NCBI RefSeq assembly: GCF_014333445.1
Contig: NZ_JACRYU010000004.1
Coordinates: 1-64,000, forward strand
Source of the DNA: Terrisporobacter mayombei
GTDB lineage: Bacteria > Bacillota > Clostridia > Peptostreptococcales > Peptostreptococcaceae
DNA length: 64,000 bases
Direction: 5' to 3'
Of the stretch, positions 11,281 through 19,936 are shown piece by piece. The translations under genes and the position numbers were made by a program. The notes under the pieces are model-generated. The model was not told where the DNA came from. It saw nothing but the letters and a program-made list of their open reading frames with translations, and searched no databases. Every line of letters starts with the position of its first letter. The first letter of the stretch is position 1.

Positions 11281-11312
11281 TGAAACCATTGCAATTACTA
11301 GGGTGTAGGATT
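11281..11312 (+). repeat. TTGCAATTACTA element, copy 1
   Basis: One of four copies of a ~25-bp element with core TTGCAATTACTA (others at 27081-27112, 35464-35490, 36617-36651). It lies in the 115-base gap between the 91-aa gene and the holin, downstream of the AT-rich AATTAATAAAAT motif at 11246. Here the flanks do not form a clean stem, unlike copies 2 and 3. Confidence 0.55.
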
Positions 11313-11350
11313 GAAGTTTTATAAAAATATATTAAATGGAGGTAATTTGA

Positions 11351-11698
11351 ATGGAAATAACATTAGAGGTTTTATTTAAAGTATTTTTTATAGCAATAGT
11401 AGTAGATTTTGTAACAGGAGTCTTAGTTGCTGCTAAAAAAGGAAGATTAAAAAGTAGAACATGCAGTAATGGCATGTTTAGATCAATAGGAGAGTGTATA
11501 GTTTTGGGCATATTTATGTCTGTAGATTATCTAGTTCCATCTTTAAACAGTATATTGGTTACATTTATAGCAGGATTCATATTTAAAGAAGGCCTTAGTA
11601 TAGTTGAAAACTTGGTTAATTTAGATGTTTGGATACCAGAATCAATTAAGAAAACATTACAAGTAGAAACAGATAAAGTTAATAATTTGAAAAAATAA
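11351..11698 (+). CDS. Holin (toxin secretion / phage lysis family)
   Basis: Forms the membrane lesion that releases the endolysin. The 115 residues match the Phage_holin_4_1 pattern: short N-terminal helix, first membrane segment (about 9-27, VFFIAIVVDFVTGVL), a basic loop KKGRLKSRTCSNG, two further hydrophobic segments (about 47-62 and 66-85) and a charged C-terminal tail ending NNLKK. It starts at an ATG after GGAGG. It is followed by a terminator and then the amidase, giving the classic holin-endolysin cassette. Confidence 0.88.
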   Translation: MEITLEVLFKVFFIAIVVDFVTGVLVAAKKGRLKSRTCSNGMFRSIGECIVLGIFMSVDYLVPSLNSILVTFIAGFIFKEGLSIVENLVNLDVWIPESIKKTLQVETDKVNNLKK

Positions 11699-11718
11699 AA
11701 AAGAATACAAAATTAATA

Positions 11719-11756
11719 AAATACCCATTTATTTAAGGTGGGTATTTTCTTTTTAA
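11719..11756 (+). terminator. Rho-independent terminator after holin
   Basis: Stem AAATACCC/GGGTATTT (11719-11726 with 11740-11747) followed by a T-rich tract. The AT-rich motif AAAATTAATAAAAT directly abuts its 5' arm. It may reduce rather than block read-through into the amidase. Confidence 0.75.
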
Positions 11757-11789
11757 TATAACAAATTAAATTAAGGAGGTAAATTAATT

Positions 11790-12971
11790 ATGAAAACAGG
11801 TTATGGATTCACAGAGTTTGAAAACATAAGAGAATTTGAAGAGTGGTTAAACAAGCAAAAAGTAAGTAGAGCTATAAATAAACTTCAAGTTCATCATATG
11901 TATGCACCAAGTTATAAAAACTGGGGAACTGATAATGCACTTCGTAGACAAAATAACATCAAGTTATTCCACAAAAACACTAATGGTTGGTCAGATATAG
12001 CACAGCATTTTTCTATATTCCCAGATGGACACATAGTTACAGGAAGAAGTCTGAATAGTACTCCTATAGGAATAAAAGGATGGAATACAGGAGCTATTTG
12101 TATTGAAATTTACGGTAATTTCGATACAGGACAAGACACAATGAATGTTCAACAAAGAAATGCAGTGATAGCCTGTTATGCTTTACTTGCTAAAAAATTC
12201 AATGTGCAAGTTAATAGTAATGGAATCAGACCTCATGCTTGGTTTACTGCTGGAGGTACATACTTAGGAGATTATAATAAATCTAAATCCGCTAAGACTT
12301 GCCCTGGTACTAACTTTATGGGATATGGTAATACAAAATCAGATTTTGAGAACTTTTATAGAGATATAAGAAATTATCAATCATCAGGTCATGTATCAAA
12401 CAATACACCTTCACAAGGTATAACTGAAACATCGGTTAATCAAGAAGGATTAGTAAATGCAACTTCTTTAAATGTTAGAAGTGGTGCAGGCACTAATTAT
12501 AATTCAATAGGAAAACTAGCAAACAATTCTAAAGTTACTATAGTGGCTAAATGTAGTAACAACTGGTTAAAAATAAAATTTAATAATGTATATGGATATG
12601 TTAGTGGACAATATATAGACAATATAAAAAATATTCAAACTTCTTCATCAACTCAATTGAGTGGAACATACATTGTTAGATATTTACAACAGGTACTTAA
12701 TTCATCATATAAATTAAACTTAGATGTAGATGGATTATATGGAACTAAAACAAAAAATGCAGTAAAATCTCATCTCCTTAAACAAGGCTGTAGAGGTGAA
12801 CATGTGATATGGTTACAAAAAGCATTAATAAATAGAGGTTATAAAATAAACGCTGATGGGATATTTGGAAATGACACACTAAATGCAGTTAAAAAATATC
12901 AACAATCAAGGGGATTAAAAGCAGATGGATATGCTGGAGTAGATACTCATACAGCAATAGTAAATGACTAA
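11790..12971 (+). CDS. Endolysin: N-acetylmuramoyl-L-alanine amidase with SH3 and PG-binding domains
   Basis: Cuts the amide bond between muramic acid and the stem peptide during lysis. The 393 residues hold an Amidase_2/PGRP catalytic domain (about 20-195) with zinc-ligand candidates His35/His36, a His near 149 (RPHAWF) and a Cys near 171 (KTCPGTNF); a bacterial SH3 domain (about 220-280, SLNVRSGAGTNY); and two peptidoglycan-binding_1 repeats (about 290-330 and 332-391, GCRGEHVIWLQKAL). There is no signal peptide, so it depends on the holin. It starts at an ATG after AAGGAGG. Confidence 0.93.
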   Translation: MKTGYGFTEFENIREFEEWLNKQKVSRAINKLQVHHMYAPSYKNWGTDNALRRQNNIKLFHKNTNGWSDIAQHFSIFPDGHIVTGRSLNSTPIGIKGWNTGAICIEIYGNFDTGQDTMNVQQRNAVIACYALLAKKFNVQVNSNGIRPHAWFTAGGTYLGDYNKSKSAKTCPGTNFMGYGNTKSDFENFYRDIRNYQSSGHVSNNTPSQGITETSVNQEGLVNATSLNVRSGAGTNYNSIGKLANNSKVTIVAKCSNNWLKIKFNNVYGYVSGQYIDNIKNIQTSSSTQLSGTYIVRYLQQVLNSSYKLNLDVDGLYGTKTKNAVKSHLLKQGCRGEHVIWLQKALINRGYKINADGIFGNDTLNAVKKYQQSRGLKADGYAGVDTHTAIVND

Positions 12972-12996
12972 TAAAATACAGAATTAATAAAATTAT

Positions 12997-13025
12997 GGCT
13001 AGGATTATTCTTCCTAGCCTTTTTT
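12997..13025 (+). terminator. Rho-independent terminator after endolysin
   Basis: Perfect 8-bp stem GGCTAGGA/TCCTAGCC (12997-13004 with 13012-13019) and six T residues. The motif GAATTAATAAAAT lies just before it. Confidence 0.9.
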
Positions 13026-13043
13026 AGTTAGGAGGAATGATTA

Positions 13044-14039
13044 ATGGGTAAACAAGTTTATAACAATTACAATACTGCTGAGAAGTGGCACTTAGTAAAT
13101 GATTATAATAAGAATTTATTAGAAGATTGGGAATTGCAGTTAAAAAGTGAAGGAAAAAGTAAAAAGACAATAAAGGTGTATTTACATAACGTTAAAGTAT
13201 TGTTTGTATATATACTTGAAGAATTAGGAAATAAGCCTATATGTGAATTAAAGAAGAAACAATTTAGAAATTATGTTTTATGGCTAAAAAGTTTGGGATT
13301 AAGTTCCGCTAGAATCAAAAATTTAAATAGTGCTTCTTCTAGTATGCTAAATTTCGCTTGTGATGATGAAGATTATGAAGAAGATATACCAGTTAATTAT
13401 TTTGGTAAATTAAAGCCTATAGCAAGTGAAAAAAGACGTGAAATAATTTTCCTTACAAATAAGCAAGTAGAAATAATTTACAACGAACTTATGGAAAGAG
13501 AAAATTATAGAGATGCATTATTAATAGCTATATCATTTGAGAGTTTGGCAAGAAGAAATGAAATATTTCAATTGAAAAAAGATTGGATATCTATGGATTC
13601 AAATATGACAAAAGAAAAAGTTAGAGGTAAAAGAGGTAAGACATTTAACTTATTTTATTTTGATAAAACTAAAGAGGCATATTCAAAATACATGGAACAA
13701 AGAAATGATGACAATGAAGATTTGTGGGTTGATAAAGATGGAAATAGCATAACTTATGATTCTTTATATGGAAGAGTTGTTGAATGTAGAAAAATATTAG
13801 AAAAGAAAACAGGAGTATATCTTCCTTTTTCAAATCACTCTTTTAGACATTCTGGTGCGCAATGTTATAAGGAATCAACTCATTGGGCTTTAAATGGTAC
13901 GGATAAGCGTTTTACACTTGTTGAATTACAAGCACTTATGAATCATTCAGATATTTCAACTACTCAAAGTTATCTTATGCCAGAAGATACACAGATCATT
14001 CTAAATGCTTTTGGTATAAGTGAAGATAAAAATAAATAA
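13044..14039 (+). CDS. Tyrosine recombinase / integrase
   Basis: Site-specific DNA recombinase. The 331 residues contain an N-terminal SAM-like core-binding domain (about 20-110) and a catalytic domain with the expected residues: Arg near 169 (ARRNEIF), a beta-hairpin Lys (KVRGKRGK), HxxR in NHSFRHS near 265, His in MNHSD near 300 and the nucleophile Tyr in TTQSYL near 311. It starts at an ATG after TAGGAGG, 19 bases beyond the endolysin terminator. Its position between the lysis genes and a second fibre gene is unusual for an integrase and raises the possibility that it acts on nearby fibre DNA (inference). No att site was identified. Confidence 0.88.
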   Translation: MGKQVYNNYNTAEKWHLVNDYNKNLLEDWELQLKSEGKSKKTIKVYLHNVKVLFVYILEELGNKPICELKKKQFRNYVLWLKSLGLSSARIKNLNSASSSMLNFACDDEDYEEDIPVNYFGKLKPIASEKRREIIFLTNKQVEIIYNELMERENYRDALLIAISFESLARRNEIFQLKKDWISMDSNMTKEKVRGKRGKTFNLFYFDKTKEAYSKYMEQRNDDNEDLWVDKDGNSITYDSLYGRVVECRKILEKKTGVYLPFSNHSFRHSGAQCYKESTHWALNGTDKRFTLVELQALMNHSDISTTQSYLMPEDTQIILNAFGISEDKNK

Positions 14040-14060
14040 AAATGTTATTTTATTGTGTGA

Positions 14061-14118
14061 ATAACTTAATTATTTAAAGTGTAAAGTTGATATGCTTTAT
14101 TTAATTAAGTTATTTTTG
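14061..14118 (+). terminator. Terminator after the integrase
   Basis: A 12-bp inverted repeat ATAACTTAATTA/TAATTAAGTTAT (14061-14072 with 14102-14113) with five following T residues. The stem is AT-rich and the loop long (29 bases), so efficiency is uncertain. Confidence 0.6.
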
Positions 14119-14168
14119 ATATATAAAAATTAAATAAAGTAAACTTAACAAAAAGGAGAGTGTTGCAT

Positions 14169-16766
14169 ATGGCAATACAATATATACCACCAACTGTCAC
14201 AAAAGCCAATCGAATTAAAATAGACGACATAAATAATAATTTTGAAAGCAATAATGTTGAGGGTGCATTAAATGAAGTGTGTAAAAAAGTAAAAGATCAG
14301 GTTCAAATTGATTTAAATACCTATGCTACTAAAGAAGAGTTGGAAACAAAAGTTGATAAAGAAGTAGGTAAATCACTTATTGATGATACTGAAATCGAAA
14401 GATTGAAAACTGTAACAAATTATAATGATACTGAAATAAAGGCATCTTTAGAACAGAAAGCAGATAAAGTCGAGTTACATTTACATGAGAATAAATCAGT
14501 GTTAGATGGTATAAATCAAGAAAAAATAGATGAATGGGATAAAGGGATTGTATTTGAAGATTCCCCTATTAATGATGCTAATAATTGGAAAACTTTTGGA
14601 TACACAAAAACAAATAATACCACAATTAATTTACCTCCACAATGTTCCAATGATTCTGATAAGTGGGGAATATTGCAAATAGTTAAGCAACATCCAACGA
14701 GTGGAACTCAATTATACTATCCTATTGATGGTCAATACAAAGGTAGAGTGTTTGTAAGATTATTAAAACACGACACATGGTATGATTGGTCGCTACTTTC
14801 AATTTTTAGTGGTAGCTATAATGATTTAACTGAAAAACCAAATATACCTTCTATACATGGATTAGCTACAGAAGAATATGTTGGTTCAAAAGTAGCAGAA
14901 TTAGTTAATTCAGCACCATCAACACTGGATACATTACAAGAATTAGCAACAGCATTAGGTAATGATCCTAATTTTGCTACTACAGTTGCTAATCAAATAG
15001 GAACTAAGGCATCTACAGAATATGTGAACACAGAACTTGCTAAAAAGGTTAATAATGAAGGATATGTTGCAACGGAAAATAATTATAGTACTGCTGAAAA
15101 GAGAAAGTTACAAAATGTAGAAGAAGGTGCAAATAACTATACACATCCTGAGAATCATGAAGCATCTATGATTACTCAAGATGAAACTCATAGATTTGTA
15201 ACAGATACAGAAAGACAAACTTGGAATAATAAATCGGATGGAGACCATAATCATGATAATAGTTATGCCCAAAAGTCTAGTGAACACACTCATGTTAATA
15301 TGACGGTTTTAGACACTATAACTACAGAAAAAATACAAACATGGGATAATAAATCTGATTTTAATGGAAGTTATAATAGTTTAACAGATAAACCTATTAT
15401 TCCTAGTATAGAAGGCTTAGCAACTAAGACAGACTTAAATAATAAAGTAGATAAAGAGGAAGGAAAATCATTAATAGAAGATATTGAGATTCAAAGATTA
15501 AAAAGCATTAAAAATTATGATGACTCAGAACTAAAAGCATCGTTAGAAAGTAAAGCTGATAAAACTGATTTACATAATCATAATAATAAACAAATATTAG
15601 ATTCTATAAATCAGGGGAAAATAACTGAGTGGGATAGCAAATCTAATTTTGATGGAAATTATAATAGTCTAACTAACAAGCCTAATATTCCTGTAGTTGA
15701 TGTTACTAAGCAATATGTAGACACTCAACTGGCTACAAAATCAGACATGCATGAACATCCATATTTAAGTCAAGATACAGTAATTCCTTCAAGATTATCT
15801 CAACTTGAAAATGATAGTAATTTCATAACATCTATACCAAACGAATATGTGACAGATAGTGAGTTAATCAATAAAGGATATATAACAAATGAATCTATTG
15901 AAAACAAAGCAGACAGGTCGGAGTTGCATAATCACTCCAATAAATCCCTATTAGATAATATAACACAAGATAAAGTTTCTAAGTGGGATAAGTCTGTAAT
16001 ATATGAAAATTCCACAATATCAAATGCTAATGACTGGAAAACTACAGGTTACAGAAGAACAAGTAATAATACTACAAATTTACCACAACAATGTACGGCA
16101 GATGTGGATAAATGGGGAGTGTTACAGACTGTCAAGGAAAATGACACAATGGGAACTCAAATGTTTTACCCTATTGATGGCACTTATAAAGGCAGAGTAT
16201 TTGTAAGGGCATTATTTAGAGATAATTGGAATAGCTGGACATTATTATCTACATTTAGTGGGTCATACAACGATTTAACTAATAAACCTGAAAGTTTTAC
16301 GCCAACATCACACAGACATGATGCAAGCGAAATAGATGACCTTCCAACTGGTGAAAGTATTGATTTCGGAGCAGAAAATAATTGGACTGGTGTTAATACT
16401 TTTAACAATTTAGTTAAATTAGTGCACGATAATGAAGTACAACGTATAGAACCAACAAATGCAAACAGCGCTTGTTTTTATGCTTTTTATAAGAATAAAC
16501 AAAATAGAAGTGGACATATTGGGTTTGAAAGTTCGAGTAACAATACTTTCGTAATAGGTAATGAAATGAGTAATGCGGATATAGATATGATAACAAAAGG
16601 TTCTGGTAGACTTAAAACAAATGGTAAAGAAGTTGCAACACAAGAAGCTTTAACTAATACTATTGGAAATCATAAAATTTGGAGTGGTACTCAACAAGAA
16701 TATGATGCTATAGGTACAAAAGATGTAAATACCCTTTATTTCATAAAGGAGGAACAAAATGTTTAA
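14169..16766 (+). CDS. Tail fibre protein with two knob-like modules
   Basis: An adsorption fibre of 865 residues from the ATG at 14169, which lies 8 bases after AAAGGAGAG; an upstream in-frame GTG at 14160 lies within the SD and is rejected. Repeated short motifs fit a trimeric fibre shaft: LATKEEL/KADKTDLHNHNNK-type coiled segments, NYNSLTNKPNIP turns (at least four) and EWDSKS. Two related modules of about 90 residues (near 135-225 and 610-700; NANDWKTxGY ... GRVFVR) resemble the pyocin-knob fold. The C-terminus (GTQQEYDAI ... NTLYFI) is a common end of phage appendage proteins. It overlaps the next gene by 8 bases. Confidence 0.82.
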   Translation: MAIQYIPPTVTKANRIKIDDINNNFESNNVEGALNEVCKKVKDQVQIDLNTYATKEELETKVDKEVGKSLIDDTEIERLKTVTNYNDTEIKASLEQKADKVELHLHENKSVLDGINQEKIDEWDKGIVFEDSPINDANNWKTFGYTKTNNTTINLPPQCSNDSDKWGILQIVKQHPTSGTQLYYPIDGQYKGRVFVRLLKHDTWYDWSLLSIFSGSYNDLTEKPNIPSIHGLATEEYVGSKVAELVNSAPSTLDTLQELATALGNDPNFATTVANQIGTKASTEYVNTELAKKVNNEGYVATENNYSTAEKRKLQNVEEGANNYTHPENHEASMITQDETHRFVTDTERQTWNNKSDGDHNHDNSYAQKSSEHTHVNMTVLDTITTEKIQTWDNKSDFNGSYNSLTDKPIIPSIEGLATKTDLNNKVDKEEGKSLIEDIEIQRLKSIKNYDDSELKASLESKADKTDLHNHNNKQILDSINQGKITEWDSKSNFDGNYNSLTNKPNIPVVDVTKQYVDTQLATKSDMHEHPYLSQDTVIPSRLSQLENDSNFITSIPNEYVTDSELINKGYITNESIENKADRSELHNHSNKSLLDNITQDKVSKWDKSVIYENSTISNANDWKTTGYRRTSNNTTNLPQQCTADVDKWGVLQTVKENDTMGTQMFYPIDGTYKGRVFVRALFRDNWNSWTLLSTFSGSYNDLTNKPESFTPTSHRHDASEIDDLPTGESIDFGAENNWTGVNTFNNLVKLVHDNEVQRIEPTNANSACFYAFYKNKQNRSGHIGFESSSNNTFVIGNEMSNADIDMITKGSGRLKTNGKEVATQEALTNTIGNHKIWSGTQQEYDAIGTKDVNTLYFIKEEQNV

Positions 16767-17718
16767 TAAGGTTTATTTAGGAGATACTTTAATATCTAAG
16801 ATATTTTTAGGAGATATGAGCATTAAATATGGAAATAATAATCCGAATTTAGACACTCCAACTATACCTAAAGAGGTTTGGAAATTTGTAGGACATTCAG
16901 ACATTGTTAAATCAATAGCAATAGACAGTATATCTAATGTATATAGCACAAGTGCTGATAAGACAACTAGAAAGATAAATTCAGACTCTCAAGAGATATG
17001 GAAGTATTTAAGTACATCTTGGGGGGCAGATTCAATTGCAGTAGATGAACAAGGGAATGTTTTCATTGGAGAAGGTAATGGAGTTGTTAAAAAATTAAAT
17101 TCTAATGGCGATTTAGTATGGGAACGTACAATTCATAAAAATTATATTTATTCTATAACGGCAGACGAACAAGACAATATTTACACTGGTGGGTATGATA
17201 ACAAGATAAACAAAATAAATCCAGCAGGGGAAATTATTTGGAGATTTACACAACATACAAGCAGTGTTAACAAAGTTGTAATAAATCATGAAGGTAATTT
17301 ATTTAGTTGTAGTAGGGATGGTACAATTAGAATAATAAGTCCTGATGGGCAAGAGCTATGGAAGTTTATCTTAGGTTCATCAATTAATAATATCTCAACA
17401 TTTAAAAATTTTATATATTTTGTTGATGGACTTAAAATTAAGTTAATTAATCAAAACAAAGATATTATATGGGAGAATGAAGGTATTTATTCAAGTATTA
17501 ATTATATAGATACTGATTCAAATGGAAATGTTTATTGTTCAGAACATGGTTCTAAAATTAGAAAGATAAACTTCAGTGGCAAATTAGAGTGGGTATTTGA
17601 AGAATTTGAATCTAGTGTTAATTCAGCCATAGTGGATAATGATTTTAATATATATGGTTGCAGTAAAGATAAAACTGTCAGAAAGATTAGTCAATTATCT
17701 ACACTTGCAATGAATTAA
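16759..17718 (+). CDS. Phage beta-propeller protein (PQQ/WD40-like repeats)
   Basis: A 319-residue protein with an N-terminal tail-type segment (VYLGDTLISKIFLGD) and then about six or seven repeats of roughly 40 residues, each with a D-x-x-GN-V/I-Y ... KI/LN ... G-x-x-x-W core. This is the signature of a beta-propeller of the PQQ-like/WD40 type. Its start overlaps the fibre gene, so the two are probably co-translated and co-assembled. A carbohydrate- or receptor-binding head is the most likely role (inference); no catalytic motif is seen. Confidence 0.72.
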   Translation: MFNKVYLGDTLISKIFLGDMSIKYGNNNPNLDTPTIPKEVWKFVGHSDIVKSIAIDSISNVYSTSADKTTRKINSDSQEIWKYLSTSWGADSIAVDEQGNVFIGEGNGVVKKLNSNGDLVWERTIHKNYIYSITADEQDNIYTGGYDNKINKINPAGEIIWRFTQHTSSVNKVVINHEGNLFSCSRDGTIRIISPDGQELWKFILGSSINNISTFKNFIYFVDGLKIKLINQNKDIIWENEGIYSSINYIDTDSNGNVYCSEHGSKIRKINFSGKLEWVFEEFESSVNSAIVDNDFNIYGCSKDKTVRKISQLSTLAMN

Positions 17719-17778
17719 AAAACAAATTTCCTGAAGGAGAAATTTTAGAATCATACTTTAATTTAAAGGAGAATAAAA

Positions 17779-18273
17779 ATGATATTTATAAGATATAACG
17801 ACAAATTTGAAATAGAGTTAATTCATAATATGCCTTTCGATGAAATTAATGGATTAGGTAAAACTAGAGAGGAATTACTAAAAGAAGGAGCTTTGGTAAG
17901 CGAAATACCTAATATAGAAGTTCCTAGTGATAAATTAGCAATTTATAAATATAACCCAGAAAATAATACTGTATATTGTGAATTAATAGATAGACCTTTA
18001 ACTTTAGAAGAACTTAATGCAAAAAATATTGCTGGATTAACTCTAGAGAACAAAGCGCAAGATGACTTAATTAATATTTCTATGTGTGCAACGGATGAAA
18101 TATTTACTATGATAGAGCCATTATTGGCACAAGCAACAAACATAACAAAAGGAGGAAGTAAAATGATAGATTTATATGTAGCAATGGTGATGAGAGAATT
18201 AAAGACAATAGATGAAGTTCCTGCGAGATACAGAGAAGAAGTTAAAAGAATATTAGCACAATTAGAAAAGTAA
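17779..18273 (+). CDS. Phage protein with C-terminal CD1375-type segment
   Basis: The last gene of the late block. The first 128 residues form an acidic domain with an FDEINGLGKTREEL segment seen in small proteins near phage fibres. Residues 129-164 match the short CD1375-family protein pattern (LYVAMVMRELKTIDEVPARY), normally a separate ~40-aa protein. In front of that segment an in-frame GGAGG encodes the KGGS linker, so the gene may give both a long and a short product. It starts at an ATG after AAAGGAG and is followed by a strong terminator. Confidence 0.7.
   Translation: MIFIRYNDKFEIELIHNMPFDEINGLGKTREELLKEGALVSEIPNIEVPSDKLAIYKYNPENNTVYCELIDRPLTLEELNAKNIAGLTLENKAQDDLINISMCATDEIFTMIEPLLAQATNITKGGSKMIDLYVAMVMRELKTIDEVPARYREEVKRILAQLEK
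18163..18273 (+). CDS. Internal-start product, CD1375-family protein (36 aa)
   Basis: The ATG at 18163 is in frame inside the 164-aa gene and lies 7 bases after AAAGGAGG, a stronger site than that of the parent gene. The product is the size and sequence type of the CD1375-family small proteins of clostridial phages (function unknown). Whether the long form is also made cannot be judged from sequence. Confidence 0.5.
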   Translation: MIDLYVAMVMRELKTIDEVPARYREEVKRILAQLEK

Positions 18274-18290
18274 TAATTAACTGTAATATA

Positions 18291-18335
18291 AAAGAGGGAT
18301 ATGCGAAATAATCGTATGTCCCTCTTTATTTTTTT
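18291..18335 (+). terminator. Strong terminator closing the late operon
   Basis: A 15-bp stem with two G-T pairs (18291-18305 with 18313-18327) around AAAGAGGGA/TCCCTCTTT, a 7-base loop and a run of seven T after one A. It separates the late genes from the maintenance module. Confidence 0.92.
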
Positions 18336-18496
18336 GTTTAAAAATAGACACCGAGTAAGGCGAACCAGAAAATCTATATTTAACAAAAATAAAACAACTA
18401 TTTTTAATACATTTACATTATATCATAACTATTAATTATTTTATTAAAATTTTAGTCAACTTTTATTAATTTGCTACATATATATTATTAAGAAAA

Positions 18497-18565
18497 ATGA
18501 TTAACATATGTTAATCGGTGATTCAAATATAAAAATCGTAAAAATAGTTATCACATATGTTAATC
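18497..18565 (+). promoter_or_regulatory. Operator-like palindrome and half-site upstream of the maintenance module
   Basis: GATTAACATATGTTAATC (18497-18514) is a perfect 18-bp palindrome. Its right half, CATATGTTAATC, recurs at 18554-18565, 35 bases before the first gene. Two related half-sites lie before the second gene at 19313-19337. The gap 18336-18590 holds no gene. The arrangement fits an operator for a module-encoded DNA-binding protein, or replication iterons. Confidence 0.6.
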
Positions 18566-18599
18566 AGCTTGCATATATATATTGTATTAGGTGATGAGG

Positions 18600-19115
18600 A
18601 TGTTAGAGAGAGATAAAAGAGTTTTAGAGTTGATTAAGAATTTAGGTATATGTACAAGACAACAAATACAAAATATAATATTTGCTGATGTTCACGAGAA
18701 TGTATGCTTGAGAAGATTAGCTATGTTAAGCAAAAGAGAAGAGATTAAACGAGAGTATTTTAACTTAGGAGATAACAAGAATGCTTATATCTATTATTTA
18801 GATAATAAGCCAAATAAAGACACCATACAAAGTGATTTAATAATTACAGATTATATTATTAAGCTAATAAGCGAAGGATATGAAATAGTAGAATCAAAGA
18901 GAAATACTATAGCTGAAGATAATACTTCAAATGCAATAATTAAATTCAAATCAAAAGACAAATCCAAATATATATTTTTAAAATTAGAATCTGAGGAGGG
19001 GGATTTTAAAAATATATATTATAAGTTCAAATCTGAATCTAAAGAAGATATCCCAAATACACTTTATCTTATTAATACGAGTTTAAATGTAGTCAAAAGA
19101 ATTAAATATAAATAA
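18600..19115 (+). CDS. Replication-relaxation-like wHTH protein, copy 1
   Basis: About 171 residues with an N-terminal winged-helix-like region (RVLELIKNLGICTRQQIQNI ... VCLRRLAMLSKR) and an alpha/beta C-terminal part, the pattern of the replication-relaxation family found on Gram-positive plasmids, ICEs and plasmid-like phages. I favour the ATG at 18600, 6 bases after AGGTG; GTG at 18591 and ATG at 18594 are in frame. It is paralogous to the next gene and lies just after the palindromic sites, so autoregulation is plausible (inference). Confidence 0.6.
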   Translation: MLERDKRVLELIKNLGICTRQQIQNIIFADVHENVCLRRLAMLSKREEIKREYFNLGDNKNAYIYYLDNKPNKDTIQSDLIITDYIIKLISEGYEIVESKRNTIAEDNTSNAIIKFKSKDKSKYIFLKLESEEGDFKNIYYKFKSESKEDIPNTLYLINTSLNVVKRIKYK

Positions 19116-19272
19116 CATAAAATTCCATGTATATTAATAATGATTTTGGAGAAAAGAAAAGTAACACAAAAGAAAGGGTAAGCTCGGCTTCGCCTCCCTT
19201 ATTAAAATAGCTTGGACACATACCTTAAACATAGTTATAATCTGGATACGTTGGTTCTAATCTAAAAATATT

Positions 19273-19337
19273 GATTGGAACTTCCAATCGAAATATATAT
19301 TTTAATTTTAGGGTATGTTAATCATGGTATGTGAATC
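19273..19337 (+). promoter_or_regulatory. Operator-like repeats upstream of the second wHTH gene
   Basis: GATTGGAACTTCCAATC (19273-19289) is an inverted repeat with 8-bp arms and a one-base centre. GTATGTTAATC (19313-19323) and GTATGTGAATC (19327-19337) are direct repeats of the half-site seen at 18497-18565; the second abuts the SD. The surrounding gap (19116-19348) has no gene and also contains a small GC-rich hairpin near 19183-19200 without a T tract. Confidence 0.5.
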
Positions 19338-19348
19338 GGAGGGGTGTT

Positions 19349-19936
19349 ATGAATAAAAAGAGTATTAAGATATTAAATTTTATAGATATTGTTCAATTTT
19401 GTACTAGGGAGCAAGTGCAAAAATTATACTTCAAAAATAGTAGCATAAGATATTGTAATAGGTATATGAGCGATTTGGTTGATAATAAAATGTTAAAGAG
19501 GAAATATTATAATTTAGATGTAAAAGTAAATCCTTATATTTATTACAAAGATAAAAAACCTAATAAAAAAATATTAAAACATGATTTATTAATTACAGAT
19601 ACAATAGTAGAATTTATGAATTCATTTTCAATTAAAGAAATAATAAAGTCACCAGTTATAGATGATGTTAAGCCAGACGCAATGTTGGTAATAAGAACAG
19701 GGTATAGCTTGCAACCAGTATTAGTGGAAGTACAATTATCAAAACATGATTGTTTTACAAAGTATTATAATTTTGCCCGAAAATTTAAGAAGTATTCACA
19801 ATTAGATGAAAAACCTATTCTGTATGTAGTAACAGATTTGGAACTTAATGAGAAAAAATTAAGAGATTTGGATATAGTCATAGATGATTTGAATATGACT
19901 AAAATAAGGGGGATTTTGAAATGTTCAAAATTGTAA
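19349..19936 (+). CDS. Replication-relaxation-like wHTH protein, copy 2
   Basis: A 195-residue paralogue of the gene at 18600, with the same N-terminal pattern (ILNFIDIVQFCTREQVQKLY), a YYN-D motif near 60 and NPYIYY / KPNKK-LKHDLLITD before an alpha/beta C-terminal domain containing PVLVEVQLS. The ATG at 19349 follows GGAGGGG; the in-frame GTG at 19331 lies upstream of the SD and is rejected. It overlaps the FtsK-type gene by 16 bases. Pairing of replication-relaxation and FtsK-like proteins is typical of plasmid and ICE maintenance or transfer modules. Confidence 0.68.
   Translation: MNKKSIKILNFIDIVQFCTREQVQKLYFKNSSIRYCNRYMSDLVDNKMLKRKYYNLDVKVNPYIYYKDKKPNKKILKHDLLITDTIVEFMNSFSIKEIIKSPVIDDVKPDAMLVIRTGYSLQPVLVEVQLSKHDCFTKYYNFARKFKKYSQLDEKPILYVVTDLELNEKKLRDLDIVIDDLNMTKIRGILKCSKL

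Noticed and set aside
14160..14168. GTG at 14160 as fibre start
   Set aside because: It is part of the SD for the ATG at 14169.
17943..18386. Minus-strand ORF of 147 codons across the late terminator
   Set aside because: Antisense to a well-supported gene and runs through the terminator stem; no SD.
19170..19205. Hairpin GGCTTCGCC as a terminator
   Set aside because: No T tract follows; kept only as a small hairpin.
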